From Xanthobacteraceae bacterium (GTDB lineage Bacteria; Pseudomonadota; Alphaproteobacteria; Rhizobiales; Xanthobacteraceae): a stretch of DNA of 64,000 nucleotides. Shown in pieces: positions 7,696 through 17,140 of the stretch (within the stretch, counting starts at the first letter, position 1; each line of letters opens with the position of its first letter). Location of the stretch: NCBI GenBank assembly GCA_019745775.1, contig JAIESR010000002.1:1-64000 (forward strand). The letters run 5' to 3'. Position numbers and translations under genes: made by a program. The notes beneath the pieces are model-generated. The model did no database searches, was not told the DNA's origin, and saw only the letters and a list, made by a program, of their open reading frames with translations.

Positions 7696-9465
7696 ATGAC
7701 CTACCGGGCCCCGGTTGCCGACATCGCGTTTGCGCTCAAGCATGCCGCGGGTTTCCGGCAGGCGCTCGACGACGGCATCTACGGCGACCTCACGGAGGAC
7801 GTGGTCGACGCCGTGCTGGAGGAAGCCGGCAAGTTCGCGACCGACGAGATCGCCCCGCTCAATGTCGTCGGCGACCGCCACGGCGTCGTCTTCAAGGACG
7901 GCGCCGTCACCACCGCGCCGGGCTGGAAGGAGGCCTATCGCGCCTGGGCCGCGGCCGGGTGGAACGGGCTTGCGGCACCGGCGGAATGGGGCGGCCAGGA
8001 CCTGCCGCAGGCGGTCAACGTCGCCTGTCTCGAAATGTGGAACTCGGCCGCCATGGCCTACGGCATCGGGCCGGTGCTGACGATGGCGGGGGTCGATGCG
8101 CTGACCGCGCATGGCACCGAAGAATTGCAGCGTACTTATTTGCCGAAGCTCGTCTCCGGCGAATGGACCGGCACGATGCAGATGACCGAGCCGCAGGCCG
8201 GCTCCGACGTCGGGGCGCTGCGCACCAAGGCCGAGCGCGCCGGCGACGGCACCTATCGCCTCACCGGCCAGAAGATCTTCATCACCTATGGCGAGCACGA
8301 CATGACCGACAACATCGTGCACCTGGTGCTGGCGCGGCTGCCGGATGCGCCCGCCGGATCGCGCGGGGTATCGCTGTTCCTCGTACCCAAATTCCTGGTC
8401 AACGCCGACGGCTCGCTCGGCGCGCGCAACGACGTGCGCGCGCATTCGATCGAGCACAAGCTGGGCATCCATGGCTCGCCGACCTGCACCATGGTGTTCG
8501 GCGACAACGGCGGCGCCGTCGGCTACCTGGTCGGCGAGGAGAACCGCGGCCTCAACTGCATGTTCACGATGATGAACCAGGCGCGGCTTGCGGTGGCGCT
8601 GCAAGGCGTCGGCATCGCCGAGCGTGCGACCCAGCAGGCGCTGGCCTATGCGCGCGATCGCAAGCAGGGCCGCGCAGCCGGCGTAAAGGACGGCATGAGC
8701 CCGATCATCATGCACCCCGACGTCAAGCGCATGCTGCTGACCATGCGTGCGCTCACCGGCGCCGCACGCGCGATCTCCTATGCCACGGCCGTCGCGATCG
8801 ACCGCGCGCATCGCAGCGCCGACGAGAAGGCACGCGCCGCCGCGCACGAGCGCGCGTCATTGCTCACGCCGATTGCCAAGGCGTTCGCCACCGACGTCGG
8901 CTGCGAAGTCGCCTCGCTCGGCGTGCAGGTGCACGGCGGCATGGGCTACATCGAGGAGACCGGCGCCGCGCAGCACTTCCGCGACGCGCGCATTGCCGCG
9001 ATCTACGAAGGCACCAACGGCATCCAGGCGATCGACCTCGTCACCCGCAAGATCCCGACGTCGGGCGGCAATGCCGTGCGCGCCTATATCGGCGAGCTCC
9101 GCCGCACCGCCGATGCGGTGAAGGCCGCCAACGATCCCGCCTTCGGCGCCACCGGCGCGCGGCTCGCCGACGCCATCGACAGCCTGGAACGCGCCACCGA
9201 GTGGCTGCTCAAGGATCCGCAGAGCGAGTCGGCGCTGGCCGGCGCCACGCCTTACCTCCGCTTGTTTGCGAACGCTGCCGGCGGCGCGCTGCTCGCCGAG
9301 CAGGCCCTCGCCGCCGCACGTATCGCGAGCGACGGCTCCGCCCCCGGGCGCATCGCGCTGGCCCGGTTTTTTGCGGAAAATATTGCGGTAGCGGCGAGCG
9401 GGCTTGAAGGCGCCGTTACCGAAGGCGGCACGAGCGTGACTGCGAGCGAGGCGGCCTTGGCATGA
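7696..9465 (+). CDS. Acyl-CoA dehydrogenase with C-terminal extension
   Basis: This 589-residue FAD enzyme belongs to the long acyl-CoA dehydrogenase subgroup (about 590 residues) that includes DmdC-like methylthioalkanoyl-CoA dehydrogenases and several fatty or aromatic acyl-CoA dehydrogenases. The FAD/substrate loop MTEPQAGSDVGAL lies near residue 163. The C-terminal catalytic region has the conserved GMGYIEETG and IYEGTNGIQ motifs, with the likely base Glu near 438. The ATG at 7696 follows AAGGAGG by a suitable gap, and homology starts there although the frame is open upstream. The chain length is unknown. A histone-deacetylase-like gene follows after 41 bases and is probably cotranscribed. 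Confidence 0.92.
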   Translation: MTYRAPVADIAFALKHAAGFRQALDDGIYGDLTEDVVDAVLEEAGKFATDEIAPLNVVGDRHGVVFKDGAVTTAPGWKEAYRAWAAAGWNGLAAPAEWGGQDLPQAVNVACLEMWNSAAMAYGIGPVLTMAGVDALTAHGTEELQRTYLPKLVSGEWTGTMQMTEPQAGSDVGALRTKAERAGDGTYRLTGQKIFITYGEHDMTDNIVHLVLARLPDAPAGSRGVSLFLVPKFLVNADGSLGARNDVRAHSIEHKLGIHGSPTCTMVFGDNGGAVGYLVGEENRGLNCMFTMMNQARLAVALQGVGIAERATQQALAYARDRKQGRAAGVKDGMSPIIMHPDVKRMLLTMRALTGAARAISYATAVAIDRAHRSADEKARAAAHERASLLTPIAKAFATDVGCEVASLGVQVHGGMGYIEETGAAQHFRDARIAAIYEGTNGIQAIDLVTRKIPTSGGNAVRAYIGELRRTADAVKAANDPAFGATGARLADAIDSLERATEWLLKDPQSESALAGATPYLRLFANAAGGALLAEQALAAARIASDGSAPGRIALARFFAENIAVAASGLEGAVTEGGTSVTASEAALA

Positions 9466-9506
9466 ACGGGCTTTCACCCTCCGGCCGAAGCCATTAAGTC
9501 TGTCCG

Positions 9507-10436
9507 ATGCCGACGCTCTATATCACCCACCCTGCCTGCCTCGATCATCTGCCTCCTGCCGGACATCCGGAGCGGCCGGATCGGCTGCGCGCCATCGAGC
9601 GCGCGCTGGCCGCGGACGCCTACAAGCCGCTGGTGCGGGTCGAAGCCCCGGCCGCGAGCCTCGATACCATCGCGCTCTGCCATCCGATGGACTACGTCAC
9701 CGCCGTGCAGGAGGCCTCGCCGCAACAAGGCCTGGTGCAGATCGACGCCGACACCTCGATGTCGCCTGGCACCTTTGAAGCGGCGTTGCGCGGCGCCGGT
9801 GGCGCGGTGCAGGCGGTCGACGAAGTGATGACCGGCAAAGCCACCAACGCTTTCGTCGCGGTGCGCCCGCCCGGCCACCATGCCGAGACCGCGCGGCCCA
9901 TGGGATTCTGCCTGTTCAACAATGCGGCAATCGCCGCACGGCATGCGCAGCGCAAGCACGGCGCCGAGCGCGCGGCGATCGTCGATTTCGACGTCCATCA
10001 CGGCAACGGCTCGCAGGACATCTTCTGGTCGGACGCGAGCGTGCTGTATTCCTCGACCCACCAGATGCCGCTCTATCCCGGCACCGGCGCGGTCTCCGAG
10101 AGCGGCGAGCACGACACCATCGTCAACGCGCCGTTGCGGGCGGGCGATGGCGGCAGCCAGTTCAAGGCAGCGTTCGAGAACCGCATCCTGCCGAGGCTGC
10201 GCGACTTCAAGCCCGACGTGGTCGTGATCTCGGCCGGCTTCGACGCCCACACCCGCGATCCGCTCGCCAACCTCAACCTCGTGGAGGCCGACTTCGCCTG
10301 GGCGACGCAGAAGCTCATGGAAATCGCCGACCGGAGCGCACAAGGCCGCGTCGTGTCGGTGCTGGAGGGCGGTTATGACCTGGAAGGGCTGGCCGGCTCA
10401 GTCGCCGCCCATGTGAACGCGCTGATGCGGGGTTAA
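9507..10436 (+). CDS. Histone deacetylase family amidohydrolase
   Basis: This 309-residue protein is a class II type bacterial HDAC homologue (acetoin-utilisation/acetylpolyamine amidohydrolase superfamily) that removes acyl groups from an amide with zinc. The active-site His pair is in RPPGHHAE (near 124), the zinc ligands in DFDVHHGNG (near 160) and SAGFDAH (near 242), and the glycine-rich EGGYDLEGL is near the end. Length is normal. It sits directly before xseB, an arrangement I recognise from many Rhizobiales. The physiological substrate is not known from sequence. Confidence 0.9.
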   Translation: MPTLYITHPACLDHLPPAGHPERPDRLRAIERALAADAYKPLVRVEAPAASLDTIALCHPMDYVTAVQEASPQQGLVQIDADTSMSPGTFEAALRGAGGAVQAVDEVMTGKATNAFVAVRPPGHHAETARPMGFCLFNNAAIAARHAQRKHGAERAAIVDFDVHHGNGSQDIFWSDASVLYSSTHQMPLYPGTGAVSESGEHDTIVNAPLRAGDGGSQFKAAFENRILPRLRDFKPDVVVISAGFDAHTRDPLANLNLVEADFAWATQKLMEIADRSAQGRVVSVLEGGYDLEGLAGSVAAHVNALMRG

Positions 10437-10514
10437 CCCTGCCCGCAAAGCAAGCAGAATCAAGTAGAATAGAATAGAGAGCGCCGCGACTCGCGGGCAC
10501 GACCTGGAAACAGC

Positions 10515-10766
10515 ATGGCCGACAAGACCAACAGTGACGTCCCAACCCTGACCTTCGAGAAGGCGATCGAGGAGCTTGAATCGATCGTCAAGCGCCTCGA
10601 GGAAGGCAAAGTGCCGCTCGAAGAGTCGGTGGCGATCTATGAGCGCGGCGAGGCGCTCAAGCGCCGCTGCGAGGAGTTGTTGCGGCAGGCCGAGGCACGC
10701 GTCGAGAAGATCACGCTCGACGCCGCCGGCAAGCCGACCGGCACCGGGCCGCTCGACGTCAACTGA
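10515..10766 (+). CDS. xseB: Exodeoxyribonuclease VII small subunit
   Basis: The 83-residue product contains the XseB signature [20 protein letters not shown] and the [19 protein letters not shown] helix, which form the coiled-coil that binds XseA. The complex degrades single-stranded DNA in both directions. Length and start match the family. In related genomes dxs and tlyA commonly follow; here a convergent hypothetical gene starts after 10 bases instead. Confidence 0.93.
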   Translation: MADKTNSDVPTLTFEKAIEELESIVKRLEEGKVPLEESVAIYERGEALKRRCEELLRQAEARVEKITLDAAGKPTGTGPLDVN

Positions 10767-10776
10767 CGCACAACCC

Positions 10777-11352
10777 TTATTTGGTCTTTCGGAAGACCAG
10801 CAGCGTCTTGAATTCGCCGACGCGTTTCACCGGCGCGCGCTTCTCCCATTTCTGCACGATCGGCAGCGCCTTAGCCCACGCCATCGAGCCCATATAGAAC
10901 AGGATGTGGCCGTTCTTCTTGGTCTTGGCCGTGAACATGTCCAACAGCTTCTCGTCGGTCATGCCGCCATAGGATTTGCTGGCGGTGTTCGGAAAGAAGA
11001 ACTCGCACAGATGGAACATGGTGACGACGTCGAAGTCCGGCAGGATCTTCGGATTGGTCAGATAGATGTCGCCGAAATAGGCGACATAGGCCTTCGACAC
11101 CTTCGCCTTCTCGGTCGAGAGCTGGATATAGGCGTCGTACTCCTCCTTCGAGGCGGTGATCGCGAGCACGGCGTTGTTGGACTTGTTGGTCGCCTGCTTG
11201 ATGCCGATCACATGGTGGGTGCCGGTGCCGAAATGATAGATCAGCTTGTTCTTGATCTTGTTCTTGGCCACCCAGTCGTTGAAATGGGAGTCGCAGGGAC
11301 AAACGGCGACGTCCAGGTCCCATTTGTCCGTCCAGTAATTCATCTTGAGCAT
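10777..11352 (-). CDS. Conserved hypothetical protein, possibly methyltransferase-like
   Basis: The ATG at 11352 follows GGAGG and gives 191 residues. There is no signal peptide. The layout FGTGTHHVIG (near 46), then PDFDVVTMFHLCEFF (near 110), then GHILFYMG and a terminal KTLLVFRK strand is reminiscent of a Rossmann-type SAM methyltransferase, but the usual acidic ribose-binding residue is not obvious. It is convergent with xseB and downstream of the ABC exporter gene on the same strand (36 bases), so these two may be cotranscribed. Function not assigned. Confidence 0.7.
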   Translation of the reverse strand: MLKMNYWTDKWDLDVAVCPCDSHFNDWVAKNKIKNKLIYHFGTGTHHVIGIKQATNKSNNAVLAITASKEEYDAYIQLSTEKAKVSKAYVAYFGDIYLTNPKILPDFDVVTMFHLCEFFFPNTASKSYGGMTDEKLLDMFTAKTKKNGHILFYMGSMAWAKALPIVQKWEKRAPVKRVGEFKTLLVFRKTK

Positions 11353-11388
11353 AGAAGGTCCTCCGGGGTGTCTGTCCAAGTATAGCGC

Positions 11389-13137
11389 CTAAGCAGGCAT
11401 CGGCGCCAATGTCGCCGGACGTGCCGACCGGCTCGCCGCCGACGTGCCCGTCATATCGATGATGCGCTGATGCAGCGCCACCAGCGCGGCCGTGCGGCCG
11501 ATCGAGATCACCATGGTCTGGGGCAATCTGTCGCTCAATAGCGCGTAGAGGTCGCGCGCTTCCGCGTCTTCGAGCGTCGAGACCCCCTCGTCCAGCACCA
11601 GCACGTCCGGACGGTGGATCAGCGCCCGGGCGAAACCGACGCGCTGCTGCTCACCGCCCGAAAGAAGCGTATTCCATTCAGCCTCCTCGTCGAGGCGGTC
11701 GGCGAGATGACCAAGCCCGGCGGCTGCGAGCGCGGTGCGCGCATCGGCGTCGTCGACCTCTTCGGCCGGCGTCGGATAGGTCAGCGCCTGGCGCAGCGTG
11801 CCGAGTGGGAAATAAGGTCGCTGCGGCAGCGCCAGCAGGCGTGCATTCTGCGGCAGATCGATACGCCCCTGCCCGACCGGCCAGATCCCGGCGAGCGCAC
11901 GGCATAGGCTCGACTTGCCGGAGCCCGAGGGCCCGCGCACCAGCACGCGCTCGCCCGGCGCCAGCGCGAGGTTGGCCACCGACGCGATCTGCTCGCCGCC
12001 GCCGGCCTTCACGATCAGATCGGCGACCGAGAGGCCCGTGCCGGCGTCGTTCGCGATGCGGATATCCGCGCCTTGCGGCCCCGGGACATCGACCGTGTCC
12101 ATGGCGGCCTCGAATTGCGCGACGCGATCCATCATGGCTTTCCATTCTGCGATCTTGGCATAGGACGTGACGCAGAATGCGAACGCCGCCTCGACCCGCT
12201 GGAACGCCAGCGACGCCTGCATCAGGACGCCGAGCGGGATCGCCCCGACGAGATAGGCCGGCGTCACGACCAGCACCGGGAACACCGTCGAGACGTGATA
12301 GTAGCCGAAGATGAATCCATTCAGTCCGTTCTGCCGGCGTACCAGCGCGACCCAGTTCTTCACCAGCGCGTGATAGCGCCGCTTGAGCTCATGCCGCTCG
12401 ACCTTCTCACCACCCATCAATGCCACCGACTCCGCATGGTCGGTGACGCGCGCGATCGCAAAGCGGAAATCCGACTCATAGCGCTGTTGCCGGAATTGCA
12501 GCGGGATGAGCGGCTTGCCGATCGCGTGCGCGACCAGCGTGCCAAGCGCGGCATAGCCGATCGCCAGCACGATCAGGTAACCGGGGAATGCGAGATTGAC
12601 GCCGAATAACGGCAACGGCGCCAACGCCGACAGGCCCCACAACACGAAGGCGAACGACAACAGCGACACGATGGCGTTGAGGAACCCGGTACCCAGCTCA
12701 TGGGTGAGCCGGATGAACATCAACACATCGTTGGCGATGCGCAGGTGGATGTTGTCAACGCTCTGGTCGACGAAGCGAATGCGATAGTGGCGACCCTCCG
12801 CCATCCAGAGATCGACATAGCGGTTGGTCATCCACTCGCGCCAGCGGATGATCAGGGTCTGGCCGAACCAATATTGGCCCATGCCGGACAGGATGGCGCC
12901 GAGCGTGATCAGCAGAAACACCATGAGCTGGAATTGCACCGCGTCCCAATTGCGCGCTTCAATGCCGTTGAAGAATGCGGCGTTCCAGTCGGTCACCTTG
13001 ACCGCGACATAGACCACGAATAGTTCGGACGCGATCACGCCGAACAGCAGACCGCGCGCCCGCCAGCGATCCTCGGAGCGGAAATAGGGCAGCGCCAGCC
13101 TCAGGAACGTTCGCAGCGCGAAGATGACGTTGCTCAT
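11389..13137 (-). CDS. ABC transporter fusing membrane and ATPase domains (YddA/ABCD type)
   Basis: This 582-residue half-transporter has an SbmA/BacA-like membrane domain (residues about 20-330, roughly six spans, with the SVDNIHLRIANDV motif near 125) and a C-terminal ATPase. Walker A is GPSGSGKSS (near 403), the signature LSGGEQQR (near 490), Walker B VLVLDEG (near 512). In the switch region the usual His is replaced by Arg (ISIGRTAA, near 545), which is unusual for an active ATPase. The family works as homodimers at the inner membrane; substrates of the YddA group are poorly known, while relatives move peptides or acyl-CoA. Confidence 0.9.
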   Translation of the reverse strand: MSNVIFALRTFLRLALPYFRSEDRWRARGLLFGVIASELFVVYVAVKVTDWNAAFFNGIEARNWDAVQFQLMVFLLITLGAILSGMGQYWFGQTLIIRWREWMTNRYVDLWMAEGRHYRIRFVDQSVDNIHLRIANDVLMFIRLTHELGTGFLNAIVSLLSFAFVLWGLSALAPLPLFGVNLAFPGYLIVLAIGYAALGTLVAHAIGKPLIPLQFRQQRYESDFRFAIARVTDHAESVALMGGEKVERHELKRRYHALVKNWVALVRRQNGLNGFIFGYYHVSTVFPVLVVTPAYLVGAIPLGVLMQASLAFQRVEAAFAFCVTSYAKIAEWKAMMDRVAQFEAAMDTVDVPGPQGADIRIANDAGTGLSVADLIVKAGGGEQIASVANLALAPGERVLVRGPSGSGKSSLCRALAGIWPVGQGRIDLPQNARLLALPQRPYFPLGTLRQALTYPTPAEEVDDADARTALAAAGLGHLADRLDEEAEWNTLLSGGEQQRVGFARALIHRPDVLVLDEGVSTLEDAEARDLYALLSDRLPQTMVISIGRTAALVALHQRIIDMTGTSAASRSARPATLAPMPA

Positions 13138-13310
13138 ATGACGCTACCCTTTGGCAGATACGCGAGGGATGGATGGGCCCCATTCGGGTCATGAACGCTT
13201 GCCATAAGGAGGCAAGTCTATAGCGTGCGGTCGAAGGCCGATCCATTCGACGGCCGTTATCACCCGCAGCAAACCGCTTGACGCGGCAGTATGCCTCAAA
13301 GGATTAACCC

Positions 13311-14228
13311 ATGAGCTTCGCCCCCGACAAGGACCCGAAAGCAGGCGACGCGCCGGCCTGCGACGCCATCGAGTTGATGATTGTGCCCCGCAGCGTCGAT
13401 CTGGGCGGATTCTCGGTGCGCCGCGCCCTGCCCCACAGCCGGCGGCGCATGGTCGGCCCGTTCATCTTCTTCGATCATTTCGGGCCGGCCGAGTTCAAGA
13501 GCGGCCAGGGCATCGACGTGCGGCCGCATCCGCATATCGGGCTCGCCACCGTGACCTTCCTGTTCGATGGCGAGATCATGCACCGCGACAGCCTCGGCAC
13601 CGCCGTGCCGATCCGCCCGGGCGAGGTCAACTGGATGACGGCCGGCCGCGGCATCGTGCATTCCGAGCGCACCGCTCCCGACCACCGCGTTGACGGCGAG
13701 CCGCTGCATGGATTGCAGTGCTGGGTCGCGTTGCCCGCCAACGAGGAAGAAGTCGCGCCGGGCTTCGCGCACGTCGGCAGTGAGCAGCTTCCGGTCGTCA
13801 CCGACAATGGCCGCCGCGTCCGCGTGGTTGCAGGCAGCCTGCTCGGTGCGCGCTCGCCGGTTCCGACCTTGTGGGACACGCTGTTTGCGGAGGCGAGTCT
13901 CGCTGCAGGCGCGACGATGCCGTTCGATGCCGACACCGAAGAACGCGCCCTGTACGTGGTCGATGGTGAGATCGACATCGCCGGGGACAAGTTCACGCCC
14001 GGACGGCTGCTGATCTTCCGCCCCGGCGACGCCATCACCGCGACCGCGACGACCGATGCTCGCATCGTGCTGGTCGGTGGCGCCGCGATGGACGGCCCAC
14101 GGCATATCTGGTGGAATTTCGTCTCCTCGCGCAAGGATCGAATCGAGCAAGCCAAGGCTGACTGGAAGGCCGGGCGCTTCGACACGGTGCCCGGCGACGA
14201 CAGCGAGTTCATCCCGCTGCCGGATTGA
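13311..14228 (+). CDS. Pirin family protein
   Basis: The 305-residue bicupin has the pirin N-terminal signature: FFDHFGPAEF, then RPHPHIGLATVTFLFDG with the metal-binding histidines, and the later MTAGRGIVHSER box carrying another His and a Glu. The C-terminal cupin contains ALYVVDGEIDIAG. Some bacterial pirins act as quercetinases or as redox sensors that bind metabolic enzymes; which applies here cannot be told. The start follows the divergent ABC transporter gene by about 170 bases. Confidence 0.92.
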   Translation: MSFAPDKDPKAGDAPACDAIELMIVPRSVDLGGFSVRRALPHSRRRMVGPFIFFDHFGPAEFKSGQGIDVRPHPHIGLATVTFLFDGEIMHRDSLGTAVPIRPGEVNWMTAGRGIVHSERTAPDHRVDGEPLHGLQCWVALPANEEEVAPGFAHVGSEQLPVVTDNGRRVRVVAGSLLGARSPVPTLWDTLFAEASLAAGATMPFDADTEERALYVVDGEIDIAGDKFTPGRLLIFRPGDAITATATTDARIVLVGGAAMDGPRHIWWNFVSSRKDRIEQAKADWKAGRFDTVPGDDSEFIPLPD

Positions 14229-14232
14229 TCGG

Positions 14233-14338
14233 CCTCATGGTGAGGAGCCGCGCGAAGCGCGGCGTCTCGAACCATGGCCAAACACCCGGGCCGTCCCATC
14301 CTTCGAGACGCGCACTTCGTGCGCCCTCAGGATGAGGA
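14233..14338. repeat. REP-like double palindrome
   Basis: Two hairpins lie between convergent genes: CCGCGC/GCGCGG around 14248-14262 inside a TGAG..CTCGA stem, and GCGCAC/GTGCGC around 14311-14325 inside CCTTCGAGA..TCAGGATGAGG. This type of CATGGTGAGGAG...TCAGGATGAGG unit is, to my knowledge, spread through Bradyrhizobium-like genomes. It may also end both convergent transcripts. Confidence 0.75.
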
Positions 14339-14359
14339 CGGAGCAGCAAGCGCCGGATG

Positions 14360-17032
14360 TTACCGCCGTTTCCGCAGCGACCGCAGATCCGGGAGCTTCT
14401 GTTTGACCTGGCCGATATTCGCCCAGGGATCGCGCTTCATCGCGCGAAGGCGCTTGTCGATATCGAGAAGCGTGTACTGGTTCGCCGACTTGACCCGGGC
14501 GAGTTCGTCCCATGTGACCGGCATGGACACCGGCGCACCGTCACGCGCCCGCGTCGAATAGGCGGCGGCCGAGGTCTGTTCCAGCGAGTTGCGGAAATAG
14601 TCGATGAAGATTTTGCCCTTGCGTTTCGACTTCGTCATCGTGGCGACGTAGCGGTCGGGATCGTCCGCCGCCATCGCCTGCGCGAAGGCCTGCACGAACG
14701 TCTTGACCGTCTCCCAATCGACAGGGGCGACGGGCAGAACGACGTGTACGCCCTTGCCGCCGGAAAGCTTCACGAAGCTTTCGAGGTCGATCGCCTCGAG
14801 CCGCTCGCGCACCTCGCGCGCCGCGTGGACGATCTCGGCCCATTCGACGTCCGGCCCCGGGTCGATGTCGAACACAATGCGGTCGCAGAGATCGAGCCGG
14901 TCGAGCTTGGAGCCACGCACGTGCACTTCAAGCACGCCCGCCTGCACCAGCGACAAGAGCCCGTCGAGGCTGTCGACGGCGATCACCTGCCGACGCTTGC
15001 TGTCGATGACGGTGCGCAGGAGTTCGTCGTTGAGCCCCGCCGAGGCATGCTTCTGGAAAAAGCATTGACCCTTGGTGCCGTCGGGGCAGCGCACCAGGCT
15101 CAAGGGTACGTCGACGACGTGCGGCGCCATCAGATCCCACACCGTCTTGTAGTAGTCGGCGAGGTCCTGCTTGGTGACGCCGGCGTCGGGCCAGTAGACG
15201 CGATCCGGATGGGTGAAACGAACGGGGCCCTGTGATATGTCGTTGGCCGCGCGCTCGCCCTTTGGCGCAGGCCGCTGTTTCGGCTTCGCGATCCGCTTCG
15301 ACCGCTTCGCCGCCGTGCTCGATGATCGCGCAGCGGCTCCGCGCGGCTCCTCTTGGGCGGCCTGCTCTTCAATCGGTATTTCGCGCACCACTTCCTTCGG
15401 CGGCTTGTCCTCGCGCACACCTTTGAACGACGCCTGGCGCACGATATTGTCGCTGGCCCAGCCGCGAACCTCGGCTTCGATCACCGTCTTCGGCTCGAGC
15501 CAGCGCACGTCACGGGCACGCGCCTCGACCGGTGGTATCTCGTCGAACGGCGGCCTGGCGATTTCGAGCGGATGGAGACGCTTCCACAGGTCTTTCGCCA
15601 CCGTGCGGGTATAGCCGGTGCCGACGCGGCCGGAATAGATCAGCCTGCCGTTGCGATAGTAGCCCGTGACCAGCGCACCGATCATCCTGGGCGCGACCGT
15701 CGATGGCGCGTAGCCTCCGACCACCAGCTCCTGCGCCTTGGTGCACTTGACCTTCGCGAAGCTGTCGGTACGGCCGGGCCGGTACGGCGCGTCGGCACGC
15801 TTCGAGACGATGCCTTCGAGCCCCATGTTGCGCGCTTGTTCCAAGACGAGGTTGCCGTCGTCCGCAAAATGCTCGCTGTACCGGATCGAGCCGGTCTCGC
15901 CGGAACCCTCCAGGAGCTCTTTCAACGCCGCCTTGCGTTCGATGAGCGGCAGCCGGGACAAATCCTCGCCGTTAAGATGAAGCAGATCGAAGACATAGTA
16001 GACGAAGCTGTCGCGGTCGCCGTTGCTGAGCGCCGCTTGCAGCATCGAAAACACCGAAATCCCGCGGTCGTTCTCGACCACGATCTCGCCGTCGATCAGC
16101 GCGGTTTCCGCGTCAAGCCGCGCGACATCGGCGGCGACGTTCGGAAATCGCGCTGCCCAGTCGAGGCCCTTGCGGGTCAGGAGCTTCACCTTGCCGCGAT
16201 CGAGCCGCGCTTGAATCCGATAGCCGTCGAACTTGATCTCGTGCACCCAGCCGGCGGCATCCGGCAATTTGTCGTGCAACGTGCCCAGCGATGGCGGGAC
16301 GAAGTCAGGTAGCGCGGCACTGTGCGCGCTCTTTTTCTTTGCACTTTTCCCACTCGCCTTCCTCTCGCGGCCGCCGCGCTTGTCCGGACGTGCATGGCCG
16401 CGCGTCGCGCCGGCTTTGACATTGTCGGCGGCTGTCCGGTTCGAATGCCAGACGCGCTTCTTGCCTTTGCCGGACGCGATCTCCTCGATCGAACGACCCG
16501 ACACGACGGAGTCCGGCATCTCTTCCAGGATGTCCGTGTCCTTCGCCGTGCGCGCGGCATCGTCGGTGGCCTTGATCAGCAGCCAGTTGTTGCGCTTTTC
16601 GCCGGGCCGGCGGTGCATGCGCACAAGATGCCAGTGGCCGTGGAGCTTTTCGCCTTGCAGGGAGAAGTCGAGATGGCCCTTCTTGAGGCCGCGATGCGGA
16701 TCCTCTTCCGGCGACCAGGTGCCCTGATCCCAGATCATCACGGTGCCGCCGCCATATTCGCCCTTCGGGATCGAGCCTTCGAACGCATTGTATTCGACCG
16801 GGTGATCTTCGGTTTCGACCGCGAGGCGTTTCTCACCCGGTACCAGGCTCGGCCCACGCGTGACCGCCCAGCTCTTCATGACGCCATCAAGTTCGAGCCG
16901 AAGGTCATAGTGCAGCCGCGTCGCGGCATGTTTCTGGATGACGTAGCGATGGCCCTTGGCGCGCGCCTTGCGGCCGCGCGGCTCCGGCGTTACGCCGAAT
17001 TTCCGTTTCTTGCGATAGACATCGAGGGCCAT
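14360..17032 (-). CDS. ligD: Multifunctional ATP-dependent DNA ligase D (NHEJ)
   Basis: The 890-residue protein joins three activities used in bacterial non-homologous end joining. Residues about 1-190 form the 3'-phosphoesterase domain (HATRLHYDLRLELDG, DHPVEYNAFEG, GTWSP). A basic linker leads to the ligase domain (about 230-550) with the adenylated Lys in HEIKFDGYR near residue 265 and motifs DGEIVV and EGIVSKR. The C-terminal polymerase domain (about 610-890) has the metal-binding FDIDPGPDVEW and the KLSGGKGVHVV segment. The order PE-ligase-polymerase is that of Pseudomonas-type LigD. Ku, its usual partner, is not in this window. Confidence 0.95.
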   Translation of the reverse strand: MALDVYRKKRKFGVTPEPRGRKARAKGHRYVIQKHAATRLHYDLRLELDGVMKSWAVTRGPSLVPGEKRLAVETEDHPVEYNAFEGSIPKGEYGGGTVMIWDQGTWSPEEDPHRGLKKGHLDFSLQGEKLHGHWHLVRMHRRPGEKRNNWLLIKATDDAARTAKDTDILEEMPDSVVSGRSIEEIASGKGKKRVWHSNRTAADNVKAGATRGHARPDKRGGRERKASGKSAKKKSAHSAALPDFVPPSLGTLHDKLPDAAGWVHEIKFDGYRIQARLDRGKVKLLTRKGLDWAARFPNVAADVARLDAETALIDGEIVVENDRGISVFSMLQAALSNGDRDSFVYYVFDLLHLNGEDLSRLPLIERKAALKELLEGSGETGSIRYSEHFADDGNLVLEQARNMGLEGIVSKRADAPYRPGRTDSFAKVKCTKAQELVVGGYAPSTVAPRMIGALVTGYYRNGRLIYSGRVGTGYTRTVAKDLWKRLHPLEIARPPFDEIPPVEARARDVRWLEPKTVIEAEVRGWASDNIVRQASFKGVREDKPPKEVVREIPIEEQAAQEEPRGAAARSSSTAAKRSKRIAKPKQRPAPKGERAANDISQGPVRFTHPDRVYWPDAGVTKQDLADYYKTVWDLMAPHVVDVPLSLVRCPDGTKGQCFFQKHASAGLNDELLRTVIDSKRRQVIAVDSLDGLLSLVQAGVLEVHVRGSKLDRLDLCDRIVFDIDPGPDVEWAEIVHAAREVRERLEAIDLESFVKLSGGKGVHVVLPVAPVDWETVKTFVQAFAQAMAADDPDRYVATMTKSKRKGKIFIDYFRNSLEQTSAAAYSTRARDGAPVSMPVTWDELARVKSANQYTLLDIDKRLRAMKRDPWANIGQVKQKLPDLRSLRKRR

Positions 17033-17140
17033 TGCCGGATTTTACACGTTGGAACACAAACGCAAAGGCGCTCGCAAGGAACGCCCCTTGGAGACAACGC
17101 AGACTTCAGTTGTCAGGTTCCGGCTGCCTCCGCCGTGGGA

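Noticed and set aside
7668..9407. Very long Arg-rich ORF in another frame of the acyl-CoA dehydrogenase
   Set aside because: Typical shadow frame of a high-G+C gene; composition is unnatural.
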